Part shown: positions 24,953 through 32,535 of the stretch, one piece after another
How positions within the stretch are numbered: the stretch's first letter is position 1
Layout of the letters: every line of letters starts with the position of its first letter
NCBI GenBank assembly: GCA_964567685.1
Contig: CAZMNO010000006.1
Location: 46,520 to 110,519 of the forward strand
DNA from: UBA5972 sp964567685
GTDB taxonomy: Bacteria > Pseudomonadota > Alphaproteobacteria > Rhodobacterales > Rhodobacteraceae
Length of the DNA stretch: 64,000 nucleotides
Direction: 5' to 3'
The notes under the pieces: generated by a model
What the model saw: the letters and a program-made list of their open reading frames with translations, nothing else
Database searches by the model: none
What the model was told of the DNA's origin: nothing
Program-made: the position numbers and the translations under genes

Positions 24953-25661
24953 GACAAATCAGTTAAACCTGCCACTGTTGCAGGCGGCACAGGCGCAGAA
25001 ACATGTGACGGTGAACGAGTCGCTGGCGCGGCTTGATGCGGTGGCAGAGCTGCAACTGGTGTCGGTCAGCGAGACGGTGCCGCCAACCGGTGAGGTTGAT
25101 GGCGCGGCCTACGGAATTCCGGCAACTCCGGTCAATGACTGGGACGGGCATGACGGGGAGATCGCGGTTTATTCCAATGGTGGCTGGGTGTTCATGACGC
25201 CGCGCCTGGGCTGGCGGGCCTGGGTTGAGGATGAGGATTGTGAAGCCTTGTTTGATGGTCAGGACTGGCGGCTGGGGGCGGCTGCCGTTTCGGCAGGCGG
25301 GGCTGCGACGGTGCATTATCTTGAGGAGTTTGATCATGCGATCACGGCCGGGGCCAGCAATGATACGTCGGTGGTGATTGCGGATTCAACGCTGGTTTTT
25401 GGCGTCAGTGGGCGCGTGAAAACCGCAATTACCGGCAGCGGGACCACCGGCTGGCGTTTGGGGGTTGCGGGGTCTGATAATCGCTATGGCAGCGGGCTGG
25501 GATTGGCGAAAAACTCCTGGGCGCGGGGGTTTACGGGCAGCCCGCAGGCCTACTGGGGCGGAACAGCGCTGCGGTTGACGGCTGAGGGCGGCGATTTTTC
25601 CGGTGGAGCCGTGCGCTTGACGATTCACGGGATGCGCATAGAGGTGCCCTGGGCGGTGTGA
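24945..25661 (+). CDS. DUF2793 protein, GTA-linked
   Basis: 238 residues. N-terminal DUF2793 region: NQLNLPLLQAAQAQKHVTVN, VDGAAYGIPATPVNDWDGHD and GEIAVYSNGGWVFMTPRLGW. This N-terminus resembles the attachment part of phage tail-fibre proteins; the C-terminal half is a variable beta-rich domain (YGSGLGLAKNSWARGFTGSP) that could bind a receptor. It overlaps g15 by 8 bp, so it is translated with the GTA genes. A tail-fibre or spike role is inference; it is not in the core RcGTA list. Confidence 0.85.
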   Translation: MSETNQLNLPLLQAAQAQKHVTVNESLARLDAVAELQLVSVSETVPPTGEVDGAAYGIPATPVNDWDGHDGEIAVYSNGGWVFMTPRLGWRAWVEDEDCEALFDGQDWRLGAAAVSAGGAATVHYLEEFDHAITAGASNDTSVVIADSTLVFGVSGRVKTAITGSGTTGWRLGVAGSDNRYGSGLGLAKNSWARGFTGSPQAYWGGTALRLTAEGGDFSGGAVRLTIHGMRIEVPWAV

Positions 25662-26282
25662 TGCTTCCGGTTCTGCATGGAGATGCGGTGACAGCGGCGC
25701 GGGCGTTGCTTGCGGCACCGGAATGCGAGCGGGCTGGGTTGATCGCGCAGCTTCTGATACGCGCGGATCAGGCGGATATCTATCGTCGTCGCCGGCGGAA
25801 GCTCCATCCGTTCTGGGGGGATGGCAGTCTGGAAGGCGCGGCGCGCAAGGTGCCGTTATGCCGTGAGCCGTTTCTTGATCAGCCGGATTATTGTGCCTGC
25901 CTGATTGCGGTATTTGAGGCGATATTACGCTTTCGTGCTGGCCCCGCTCGCGGGCGCAGTTGATGCAACAGGGGACGGTCGGGTCAAATTCCAGCCTGCC
26001 CAGGCTGATGTCATCACCGCAGTCCTGGCAATAGCCGAATTCCCCCTCTTTCATCCTTTGCAGCGCTGCGCGCAGCCTTTGCGTTTCCTGCTGGCGGCGC
26101 TGATGAAGGGCGTTCGCCATGGCTTGTTGCTGGAGTGCATCCATACGCGAGAGCCTGCCGACGCTTTGCTGATCGAGCATCACTGTGGCCCTATCGGTCA
26201 CTGTGTCGGATTCGGATTTCCTTAATTCGGCCAGGCGGTTCGTAAGTTGCTCACGGAAATGTTGGAGACGTTTTTCATCCAT
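25386..26282 (-). CDS. DksA/TraR-type zinc-finger protein with probable frameshift and read-through tail
   Basis: The first about 112 residues are a normal small DksA/TraR protein: a helical part followed by the finger C85-x2-C88 ... C106-x2-C109 (EFGYCQDCGDDISLGRLEFD). Such proteins bind RNA polymerase and tune promoters. Usually they stop right after the last Cys. Here the frame runs on for about 190 Pro/His/Arg-rich residues that are plainly the antisense of the small gene at 25661 and the DUF2793 gene. Dropping one base near GAGCGGGG gives GASTKA and a TAA at 25927-25925. So the natural gene probably ended at 25925 and a one-base insertion (real or error) extended it. Confidence 0.65.
   Translation of the reverse strand: MDEKRLQHFREQLTNRLAELRKSESDTVTDRATVMLDQQSVGRLSRMDALQQQAMANALHQRRQQETQRLRAALQRMKEGEFGYCQDCGDDISLGRLEFDPTVPCCINCARERGQHESVISPQIPQSGRHNNPADQETAHGITAPCAPRLPDCHPPRTDGASAGDDDRYPPDPRVSEAARSTQPARIPVPQATPAPLSPHLHAEPEASHRPGHLYAHPVNRQAHGSTGKIAALSRQPQRCSAPVGLRAARKPPRPGVFRQSQPAAIAIIRPRNPQTPAGGPAAGNCGFHAPTDAKNQR
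25661..25963 (+). CDS. Small GTA-associated protein (DUF7742-like)
   Basis: 100 residues from ATG 25661, whose A is the last base of the previous stop. Sequence features: LPVLHGDAVTAARALLAAPE, YRRRRRKLHPFWGDGSLEGA and CREPFLDQPDYCACLIAVFE. I recognise a similar short protein after the GTA cluster in other Roseobacters, but its function is unknown to me. The 3' end overlaps the convergent DksA-type gene on the other strand. The C-terminal 12 residues (after VFEAILRF) may be altered by the same indel suspected in that gene. Confidence 0.7.
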   Translation: MLPVLHGDAVTAARALLAAPECERAGLIAQLLIRADQADIYRRRRRKLHPFWGDGSLEGAARKVPLCREPFLDQPDYCACLIAVFEAILRFRAGPARGRS

Positions 26283-26365
26283 ATCCGTTTTTTGCCTTTT
26301 TTCTCTTTAAAGGTGACAATAAACGCCTATCTGGTTTAGATAAAGGCAGACCTCAGGGGAGAGTT

Positions 26366-27175
26366 ATGGCTGAACAGCAAGCAAAGGTTGCAGGGTTTGA
26401 CCCGGTCTGGGATCGAATTCGCAGCGAAGCACACGAGATCGTCGAGCGCGAGCTGATCCTGGGCGGGCTGGTGCATTCGGGTATCCTGCACCATGACAGT
26501 CTGGAAAGGTCGCTTTCCTATCGGATGTCGCTGAAGCTGGCATCGGGCGAGATGACGGACCAGATCCTGCGCGAAATCGTTGATCAGGCATATCAGAGTG
26601 ATCCGGGGCTTGGGCAATCGGCACGGGCGGATATCGTTGCGGTTTATGAACGCGACCCGGCTTGCCACAGGTTTATTCAGCCGTTGCTGTTTTTCAAAGG
26701 GTTTCAGGGGGTTGCGGCTTATCGTGTGGCCAACTGGCTGTGGCGGCATGATCGCAAGGAACTGGCTTATTTCATCCAGATGCGGGTTTCGGAAGTTTAT
26801 GGCATCGACATTCATCCGGGTGCGAGGATCGGGCAGGGGATCATGATTGATCACGCCCATTCGATTGTGATCGGGGAAACGGCCGTGGTCGGGGACAATG
26901 TGTCCATGCTGCATTCGGTGACGCTGGGCGGCACCGGGAAAGCGGATGGGGATCGGCATCCGAAGATTGAAAACGGGGTTTTGATTGGGGCCGGGGCGAA
27001 GGTTCTGGGTAATATTACTATCGGCTATTGCACACGTATTGCTGCCGGTTCCGTGGTATTGATGGATATTCCACCGTGCAAGACAGTTGCCGGTGTGCCT
27101 GCCAGAATTGTCGGCGAGGCGGGCTGTGCGCAACCCTCGGTGACGATGGATCAGCTGATCGAGAAAGAAGGCTGA
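26366..27175 (+). CDS. cysE: Serine O-acetyltransferase
   Basis: 269 residues. Acetyl-CoA plus L-serine to O-acetylserine, the first step of cysteine synthesis. Helical N-terminal domain (about 1-150) followed by left-handed beta-helix hexapeptide repeats with YGIDIHPGARIGQGIMIDHA, SIVIGETAVVGDNVSMLHSV and catalytic His/Asp within IDHAHS. The AGGGGAGAG ribosome site supports the ATG at 26366. Single gene divergent from the DksA-type gene and ending with a bidirectional terminator region. Confidence 0.96.
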   Translation: MAEQQAKVAGFDPVWDRIRSEAHEIVERELILGGLVHSGILHHDSLERSLSYRMSLKLASGEMTDQILREIVDQAYQSDPGLGQSARADIVAVYERDPACHRFIQPLLFFKGFQGVAAYRVANWLWRHDRKELAYFIQMRVSEVYGIDIHPGARIGQGIMIDHAHSIVIGETAVVGDNVSMLHSVTLGGTGKADGDRHPKIENGVLIGAGAKVLGNITIGYCTRIAAGSVVLMDIPPCKTVAGVPARIVGEAGCAQPSVTMDQLIEKEG

Positions 27176-27215
27176 TCCCGGTTTTTGGTCCGGGATCGCC
27201 TTCGGCGAGAGTATT
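27174..27215. terminator. Terminator hairpins between cysE and pdhC
   Basis: GATCCCGG (27174-27181) pairs with CCGGGATC (27190-27197), followed by TCGCC/GGCGA (27196-27208) and then TATTTTT. Convergent gene ends on both sides make a shared terminator plausible. Confidence 0.65.
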
Positions 27216-27236
27216 TTTGAAACAATGATGTGGCGG

Positions 27237-28547
27237 TCAGGCCAGCATTGATATCGGGTTTTCGAGATAGGTCTTCACCGCTGTCAGGAACTGCGCGCCC
27301 AGTGCGCCGTCGATGACGCGGTGGTCAACCGACAAAGTGACCGACATGACGGTGGCGACCGTCAGGTCACCTTCCGGGCCGACGACCGGTTTTTTCTCGC
27401 CTGCGCCTACGGCCAGGATCGAGCCGTGAGGCGGGTTTATGACCGCGTCAAAATTGCTGATGCCGAACATGCCGAGATTGGAGATGGCAAAGCTGCCGCC
27501 CTGGTATTCGTGCGGGGCGAGTTTCTTGTCGCGCGCACGGGTGGCGAGATCTTTCATTTCGACCGAAAGCGTTGATAGTGTTTTGCTGTGGCTATCGCGC
27601 AGGACCGGGGTGAACAGACCGCCTTCGATGGCAACGGCGACGGCAACGTCTGAGGGTTCCAGTTTCAGGATGCGGTCACCGGCCCAGACGGCGTTGCAAT
27701 CGGGCACGTCCTGCAGGGCGAGGGCCGACGCTTTGATGATGAAATCGTTGACGCTGAGTTTGACACCGCGGTTTTCCAGACCCTTGTTGAGCTGGCTGCG
27801 CAGTTTCAGGAGGGCATCAAGCTGAATGTCGCGACGCAGGTAGAAATGCGGGATGGTGGATTTGGCTTCAGTGAGTCGGGCGGCGATGGTTTTGCGCATG
27901 CCGTTGAGGCTGATTTCTTCATACGCCCGGTCAGCGTAAAGCGCTTTGATCGCTTCGGCACCCGGGGAGGTGGCGGCAGGTGCTGGGGCTGCAACAAGTG
28001 TGGCTGGAGCAGGTGCCGGGGCGGGTGCGGCTGCCGGGGTCTTGGCTTCGGTCACGTCGACCTTGATGATGCGCCCTTTGGGACCGGAGCCTTTGATCTG
28101 CGCGAGATCAAGGCCTTTATCGGCAGCAATGCGGCGGGCGAGGGGAGAGGCAAAGACGCGTCCGTTATCCGTTGCACGTCCCGCACCTGATGCGGGATCG
28201 CTGGGTGTGGGGGCCGGAGCTTCCGGCGGAGTGATTGTTGCAAGCGGTCCCGGCTCGGGGGCCGGGACAGCGGTAGGGGTTGCAGCGATATCATCGGCCG
28301 ATTCACCGTCTTCCAGCAAAACCGCAATCGGGCTGTTGACCTTGACGCCTTCACTGCCTTCGGCGATCAGGATTTTGCCGACTGTGCCCTCGTCGACCGC
28401 TTCGAATTCCATGGTCGCCTTGTCGGTTTCGATCTCGGCCAGAAGGTCGCCGGAGGCAACGCTGTCGCCTTCATTGACCAGCCATTTGGCGAGCGTGCCT
28501 TCTTCCATCGTGGGGGAGAGGGCGGGCATGAGAACTTGGATGGGCAT
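27237..28547 (-). CDS. pdhC: Pyruvate dehydrogenase E2, dihydrolipoyl acetyltransferase
   Basis: 436 residues from ATG 28547 (AAGGGAAA ribosome site). Transfers acetyl from lipoyl to CoA and forms the complex core. One lipoyl domain at the start (ETDKATMEFEAVDEGTVGKI, lipoylated Lys), Ala/Pro linkers, an E3/E1-binding domain (FASPLARRIAADKGLDLAQI) and the catalytic domain ending with DHRVIDGALGAQFL (catalytic His and Asp). An in-frame GTG nine codons upstream is less likely. Last gene of the pdh operon. Confidence 0.96.
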   Translation of the reverse strand: MPIQVLMPALSPTMEEGTLAKWLVNEGDSVASGDLLAEIETDKATMEFEAVDEGTVGKILIAEGSEGVKVNSPIAVLLEDGESADDIAATPTAVPAPEPGPLATITPPEAPAPTPSDPASGAGRATDNGRVFASPLARRIAADKGLDLAQIKGSGPKGRIIKVDVTEAKTPAAAPAPAPAPATLVAAPAPAATSPGAEAIKALYADRAYEEISLNGMRKTIAARLTEAKSTIPHFYLRRDIQLDALLKLRSQLNKGLENRGVKLSVNDFIIKASALALQDVPDCNAVWAGDRILKLEPSDVAVAVAIEGGLFTPVLRDSHSKTLSTLSVEMKDLATRARDKKLAPHEYQGGSFAISNLGMFGISNFDAVINPPHGSILAVGAGEKKPVVGPEGDLTVATVMSVTLSVDHRVIDGALGAQFLTAVKTYLENPISMLA

Positions 28548-28567
28548 ATCGCGTTTCCCTTGAAAGT

Positions 28568-28882
28568 TTACCACTCTTGCGTGGGGTTGGTTATTTCTCT
28601 TACAAACAAATCGAGCATTAGTTTGAGAGCTTCTTCGCGATTCTTCGCCTTATCCGCAATTACAAGTGCATTCGCGAAATGTTGCGCAAAATCCGCAAGT
28701 ACGACCCCGGTCAACTCTGGGGTTGGAAGACAGTGAGTCTGTATTCGAACAACCAGATCGTCATTCCAGGTTTCGCCCCGCGTGGCAGTAAAAAACGGCT
28801 TATCAGTGCAATTTGCTAGTGCCGGTGAAAGGAACCCATGCAAAAATAGCGTGCACAAAAACGAAAGAGACAATCTACTCAT
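28568..28882 (-). CDS. Small secreted protein of unknown function inside the pdh operon
   Basis: 104 residues. A Sec signal peptide is evident (SLSFLCTLFLHGFLSPALA, cleavage after ALA), leaving a mature protein of about 80 residues with two Cys (NCTDKPFF and THCLP) that could form a disulfide. It overlaps the pdhB stop (ATGA) and ends 20 bp before pdhC, so it is co-translated with the cytosolic E1-beta and E2 genes though it should be exported. I do not recognise the family. Confidence 0.75.
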   Translation of the reverse strand: MSRLSLSFLCTLFLHGFLSPALANCTDKPFFTATRGETWNDDLVVRIQTHCLPTPELTGVVLADFAQHFANALVIADKAKNREEALKLMLDLFVREITNPTQEW

Positions 28883-30243
28883 TTGTAGGTGACCGCCTTT
28901 ACTGCGTTTATGACCTCTCTGGTGGTCACGAGCGCATGTTTTTCGAGGTTGGCGGCATAGGGCATGGGAACGTCTTTGCCGGCGCAGTTGATCACCGGTG
29001 CGTCGAGATAATCAAACGCTTCGGTCATGATAGTGGCGCTGAGGTGATTGCCGATGGAGCAGACCGGAAACCCTTCTTCGACGGTAACGCAGCGGTTGGT
29101 TTTGCGCACGCTTGTCAGGATGGTTTCATAGTCGATAGGACGGAGTGTACGGAGGTCGATCACCTCGGCCTCGATGCCTTCCTTGGCAAGTTCATCTGCC
29201 GCTTCAAGTGCGTATTGCATGCCGATACCGAACGAGACGATGGTGACGTCACTGCCTTGCCGCCAGATGCGGGCGCGACCAAGGGGCACGGTGAAATCAT
29301 CCAGATCGGGAACGTCGAAGGCGCGACCGTAAAGAATTTCGTTTTCCAGAAAAACCACCGGATTGGGATCGCGGATGGCCGATTTGAGCAGGCCCTTGGC
29401 GTCGGCTGCTGAGTAGGGTTGCACAACCTTGAGGCCCGGCACCTGCGCGTACCAGGTGGCATAATCGTGGCTGTGCTGGGCAGCAACCCGCGAGGCCGCG
29501 CCGTTGGCACCGCGAAAGACGATCGGGCAGTTCATCTGGCCGCCTGACATGTAAAGGGTCTTGGCGGCTGAATTGATAATGTGGTCAATGGCCTGCATGG
29601 CGAAATTGAAGGTCATGAACTCAACAATCGGCCTGAGACCGGCATAGGCGGAACCAACGGCGATGCCGGTAAAACCGTGTTCGGTGATCGGCGTGTCGAT
29701 CACCCGTTTTGGTCCGAACTCATCGAGCATCCCCTGGGAGATTTTATAGGCCCCCTGATACTGGGCGACCTCTTCGCCCATCAGGTAAACCTCTTCGGTT
29801 GTGCGCATTTCCTCTGACATGGCATCGCGCAGGGCTTCGCGCACGGTCTGGGATTTGAAAACCGTGCCTTCGGGAATTTCTTCCATCGGTGGGCGGGTGT
29901 CTTCAGGAGCGGCATTTGCGGCGGCAACGGGGGCGGGCTCGGCTGGCGCTTCAACCGGGGCAGGGGTGCTTTCGCTTGCCGGGGCGGCGGAGGCGTCTTC
30001 ACCGTCTTCCAGCAGCACGGCTATCGGCGTGTTCACCTTCACCTCTTCGCTGCCTTCGGCGACGAGGATTTGCCCGATGACGCCGTCATCGACGGCTTCG
30101 AATTCCATTGTGGCCTTGTCGGTTTCGATCTCGGCAATGATATCGCCGGAATTCACCTCGTCACCTTCTTTCACCAGCCATTTGGCCAATGTGCCTTCTT
30201 CCATCGTCGGTGAAAGCGCCGGCATCAGAATATTTATTGGCAT
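28879..30243 (-). CDS. pdhB: Pyruvate dehydrogenase E1 beta with N-terminal lipoyl domain
   Basis: 454 residues. Residues 1-80 are a lipoyl domain (ILMPALSPTMEEGTLAKWLV, ETDKATMEFEAVDDGVIGQI), then an Ala/Pro linker to about 120, then E1-beta proper (TVREALRDAMSEEMRTTEEV, GLRPIVEFMTFNFAMQAIDH, VVFLENEILYG). E1-beta with its own lipoyl domain is a known alphaproteobacterial variant. With PdhA it decarboxylates pyruvate using thiamine diphosphate. Sits 2 bp after the VOC gene. Confidence 0.96.
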   Translation of the reverse strand: MPINILMPALSPTMEEGTLAKWLVKEGDEVNSGDIIAEIETDKATMEFEAVDDGVIGQILVAEGSEEVKVNTPIAVLLEDGEDASAAPASESTPAPVEAPAEPAPVAAANAAPEDTRPPMEEIPEGTVFKSQTVREALRDAMSEEMRTTEEVYLMGEEVAQYQGAYKISQGMLDEFGPKRVIDTPITEHGFTGIAVGSAYAGLRPIVEFMTFNFAMQAIDHIINSAAKTLYMSGGQMNCPIVFRGANGAASRVAAQHSHDYATWYAQVPGLKVVQPYSAADAKGLLKSAIRDPNPVVFLENEILYGRAFDVPDLDDFTVPLGRARIWRQGSDVTIVSFGIGMQYALEAADELAKEGIEAEVIDLRTLRPIDYETILTSVRKTNRCVTVEEGFPVCSIGNHLSATIMTEAFDYLDAPVINCAGKDVPMPYAANLEKHALVTTREVINAVKAVTYK

Positions 30244-30244
30244 T

Positions 30245-30634
30245 TCATCTGTCTCCTGTCGCGGGCGCGATCATCCCTACGATATTTCCTTGTCCGTCTT
30301 CGACATAGGCGCAGCGTCCGATGCCTTCGTAATCCATTGGCGGCAGGGCTTCGGCCCCGCCATTGGCCAGCGCCCATTCATAGGTCGCATCGCAATCATC
30401 AACCTCGAATGTCATGGTGCCGCCGCGCACGGCGCTGCCAGCCTCGTGAGCCTGGTCGGATCTGCGCAGAATGCCGACCGTGCAGCCCTTGCCGGTGCCG
30501 ATATCGCGCCCTTCAGCCAGATGGTATTCCATCTCTTCCGCACCCGGCATCAGCGAAAAGGTCCAGCCAAACAACCCGGAGTAAAAGGTATTTGCCTTTT
30601 CGACATCCGCTACATGAATTTCGAAATGGGGCAT
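30245..30634 (-). CDS. VOC (glyoxalase-like) family protein
   Basis: 129 residues from ATG 30634, overlapping the pdhA stop (TGATG) and followed by pdhB after 1 bp. Typical VOC start PHFEIHVADVEKANTFYSGL FGW, and end CAYVEDGQGNIVGMI. One metal-type His and acidic residues are recognisable, but substrate is unknown. It is inserted between pdhA and pdhB, so expression is tied to pyruvate dehydrogenase. An upstream in-frame start (30664) inside pdhA is unlikely. Confidence 0.85.
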   Translation of the reverse strand: MPHFEIHVADVEKANTFYSGLFGWTFSLMPGAEEMEYHLAEGRDIGTGKGCTVGILRRSDQAHEAGSAVRGGTMTFEVDDCDATYEWALANGGAEALPPMDYEGIGRCAYVEDGQGNIVGMIAPATGDR

Positions 30635-31632
30635 CAGGACACCTCGGCGTAGACATCTGTCCACAGTTCAGAGAGGTCGGGTTCAGGGCTTTCCTGAGCG
30701 AATTTGGCACTTTCGTTCACCACAGCCTTGATTTCCTTGTCAATCGCTTTGAGATCATCCTCAGACGCGTGTTTGCCGCCGGTCAGAAGATCGCGGACGT
30801 GATCGATCGGGTCTTTCTCCTCGCGCACTTTCTGCACTTCTTCGCGTGTGCGGTATTTCGCGGGATCGGACATGGAGTGGCCGCGATAGCGATAGGTTTT
30901 CATTTCCAGAATGTAGGGGCCCTTGCCGGCGCGGCAGTGGGCGACAGCCTTCTGACCGGCCTCCTTGACCGCCAGCACATCCATGCCGTCAACCGCCTCG
31001 CCGGGGATGCCGAAGGCCTGCCCGCGAGTGTAGATATCAGGCGTTGAGGTTGAACGCTTCATCGCCGTGCCCATGGCGTATTGGTTGTTTTCGATGACAA
31101 AAACCACTGGCAGGCCCCAGAGGCTGGCCATATTGAAGGTCTCATAGACCTGGCCCTGATTGGCGGAGCCGTCGCCGAAATAGGCATAACTGACATTATC
31201 ATTGCCGCGATACCAGTTGGCAAATCCAAGACCGGCGCCAAGTGGCACCTGGGCGCCGACGATGCCGTGGCCACCGTAAAAGTTCTTTTCGGCGGAGAAC
31301 ATGTGCATGCTGCCGCCTTTGCCTTTGGAATAGCCGCCGATACGGCCCGTCAGCTCGGCCATCACGCCGTTCGGGTCCATGCCACAGGCCAGCATATGGC
31401 CGTGATCGCGGTACGAGGTGATGCGCTGATCGCCTTCTTTAGACGTCGCCTCAAGCCCGACGACGACGGCTTCCTGACCGATATAGAGGTGACAGAACCC
31501 CCCGATCAGGCCCATCCCGTAAAGCTGACCGGCCTTTTCTTCGAATCGCCGGATCAACAGCATCTGGCGATAGAAACCGAGCAGTTCATCCTTGGAAGTA
31601 TTTGGTTTTTTGGTGGTTTTGCGTGCAGCCAT
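30634..31632 (-). CDS. pdhA: Pyruvate dehydrogenase E1 alpha
   Basis: 332 residues from ATG 31632 (MAARKTTKKPNTSKDEL); an ATG 12 bp upstream (31644) with AGGTAGG adjacent is an alternative. Thiamine-diphosphate E1: RRFEEKAGQLYGMGLIGGFC, the ThDP motif YFGDGSANQGQVYETFNMAS and the phosphorylation-loop-like RYRGHSMSDPAKYR. First gene of the operon pdhA - VOC - pdhB - secreted protein - pdhC. Confidence 0.96.
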   Translation of the reverse strand: MAARKTTKKPNTSKDELLGFYRQMLLIRRFEEKAGQLYGMGLIGGFCHLYIGQEAVVVGLEATSKEGDQRITSYRDHGHMLACGMDPNGVMAELTGRIGGYSKGKGGSMHMFSAEKNFYGGHGIVGAQVPLGAGLGFANWYRGNDNVSYAYFGDGSANQGQVYETFNMASLWGLPVVFVIENNQYAMGTAMKRSTSTPDIYTRGQAFGIPGEAVDGMDVLAVKEAGQKAVAHCRAGKGPYILEMKTYRYRGHSMSDPAKYRTREEVQKVREEKDPIDHVRDLLTGGKHASEDDLKAIDKEIKAVVNESAKFAQESPEPDLSELWTDVYAEVS

Positions 31633-31661
31633 GGCTCTGGTCATCCTACCTGTGGGAAAGA

Positions 31662-31679
31662 TAGTTTAATACTAAACTA
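31662..31679 (-). promoter_or_regulatory. Inverted repeat operator candidate upstream of pdhA
   Basis: TAGTTTA (31662-31668) and TAAACTA (31673-31679) form a perfect 7-bp inverted repeat with a 4-bp spacer, 18-30 bp before the pdhA start in an AT-rich interval. Architecture is like a dimeric repressor site; the regulator is not identified. Confidence 0.5.
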
Positions 31680-31706
31680 CTTCATATACCATCCGAATTT
31701 ATATTG

Positions 31707-31731
31707 CAAAAAAAATCCCCTTGCGGGGATT
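31707..31731 (-). terminator. Intrinsic terminator after ftsB
   Basis: On the minus strand AATCCCC, loop GCAA, GGGGATT and then eight T (31714-31707 side). It isolates ftsB from pdhA, so pdhA must have its own promoter in 31645-31706. Confidence 0.9.
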
Positions 31732-31762
31732 GTGTCAACTGTTTGTCTGAGAATTTGGAGGA

Positions 31763-32065
31763 TCAGCGGATCACAATTTCATCGCCCCGAACCAGACCCA
31801 GCACCTTTCTGGCCTGTTCGTCAAGAAGATCAAGATCAAGATAGTGATCCGACAATCGGCGAGTCTTGTTTTCCAAGACAGCGACACGGTAATTGAGCAA
31901 AGCGAGTTGCCGGGCAAGCTCAGTTTCCTGCGCTTTGACCTGAATTCGGCGAAAGAGGCCGAACTCCCCCTGGACAGCTGCGAAAGTGAAATATGCGGCA
32001 AGGGAAAACGTAGTGGCAAAGACTGCCACCGCACTGACCGCCAGATTCTTTCTCTTCTTATCCAT
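31763..32065 (-). CDS. ftsB: Septum formation initiator FtsB/DivIC family
   Basis: 100 residues from ATG 32065. Short cytoplasmic end, one membrane helix (NLAVSAVAVFATTFSLAAYF), then a periplasmic coiled coil (KAQETELARQLALLNYRVAV LEN) and RRLSDHYLDLDLLDEQARKVLGL, the usual end of the family. Part of the FtsQBL divisome subcomplex. Proximity to pdhA is common in Rhodobacterales. The frame is open further upstream but that part is not protein-like. Confidence 0.88.
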   Translation of the reverse strand: MDKKRKNLAVSAVAVFATTFSLAAYFTFAAVQGEFGLFRRIQVKAQETELARQLALLNYRVAVLENKTRRLSDHYLDLDLLDEQARKVLGLVRGDEIVIR

Positions 32066-32189
32066 GGCTGCTTCGCTATTGACGGTTGCTCTTATGCGGC
32101 AACCTGAGGCCAGAATGGCATAAACAAGCTCTGTTGTGAATCCCCTTTCCGAACCTTTTGGTAATTTCCGGCCGTGGCACTGAAACCGA

Positions 32190-32333
32190 TCAGCGCCAGA
32201 AAGCCAGCCATTCAATCAGCTGCATGGTTCTTCGGGCGATTTCCAGATGCAGGTCCCAGCCCAGAAACAACCAGTCCGTGACAAATATCGCGATAATCAC
32301 CAGAGCTAGAAACAGGGCCGTCTTGTTATCCAT
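32190..32333 (-). CDS. 47-residue single-pass membrane protein
   Basis: ATG at 32333 reads MDNKTALFLALVIIAIFVTD, then WLFLGWDLHLEIARRTMQ and LIEWLAFWR before TGA. One membrane helix (residues 5-24) and a conserved-looking Trp-rich end. Similar small proteins ending in a LIEWLAFWR-like tail are familiar from Rhodobacteraceae, where some are misnamed as a dehydrogenase. Function unknown. It lies 124 bp upstream of ftsB on the same strand and could share its transcript. Confidence 0.75.
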   Translation of the reverse strand: MDNKTALFLALVIIAIFVTDWLFLGWDLHLEIARRTMQLIEWLAFWR

Positions 32334-32535
32334 AATATCCCTTTTGGTCGGAGGTGCTGTGTTGATAGCGTAATTAGCCAGTCGCTTCGACGTCTATTTT
32401 GCCGTGGCATGGCAGGCGTTGCGGTTGCATGTTCCCCGTGGGGTGTTTTGCGTAACCATCTCATATTTCGGGGGAAGCAATTTTGCAGAACATTGGGTAT
32501 TATGAATTTCGAGAAAATGAGGCGATTCGACATTG

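Noticed and set aside
10777..25661. Reading the capsid cluster as an ordinary prophage
   Set aside because: No integrase, repressor or replication genes; gene order and small genes g3.5 and g10.1 match a gene transfer agent.
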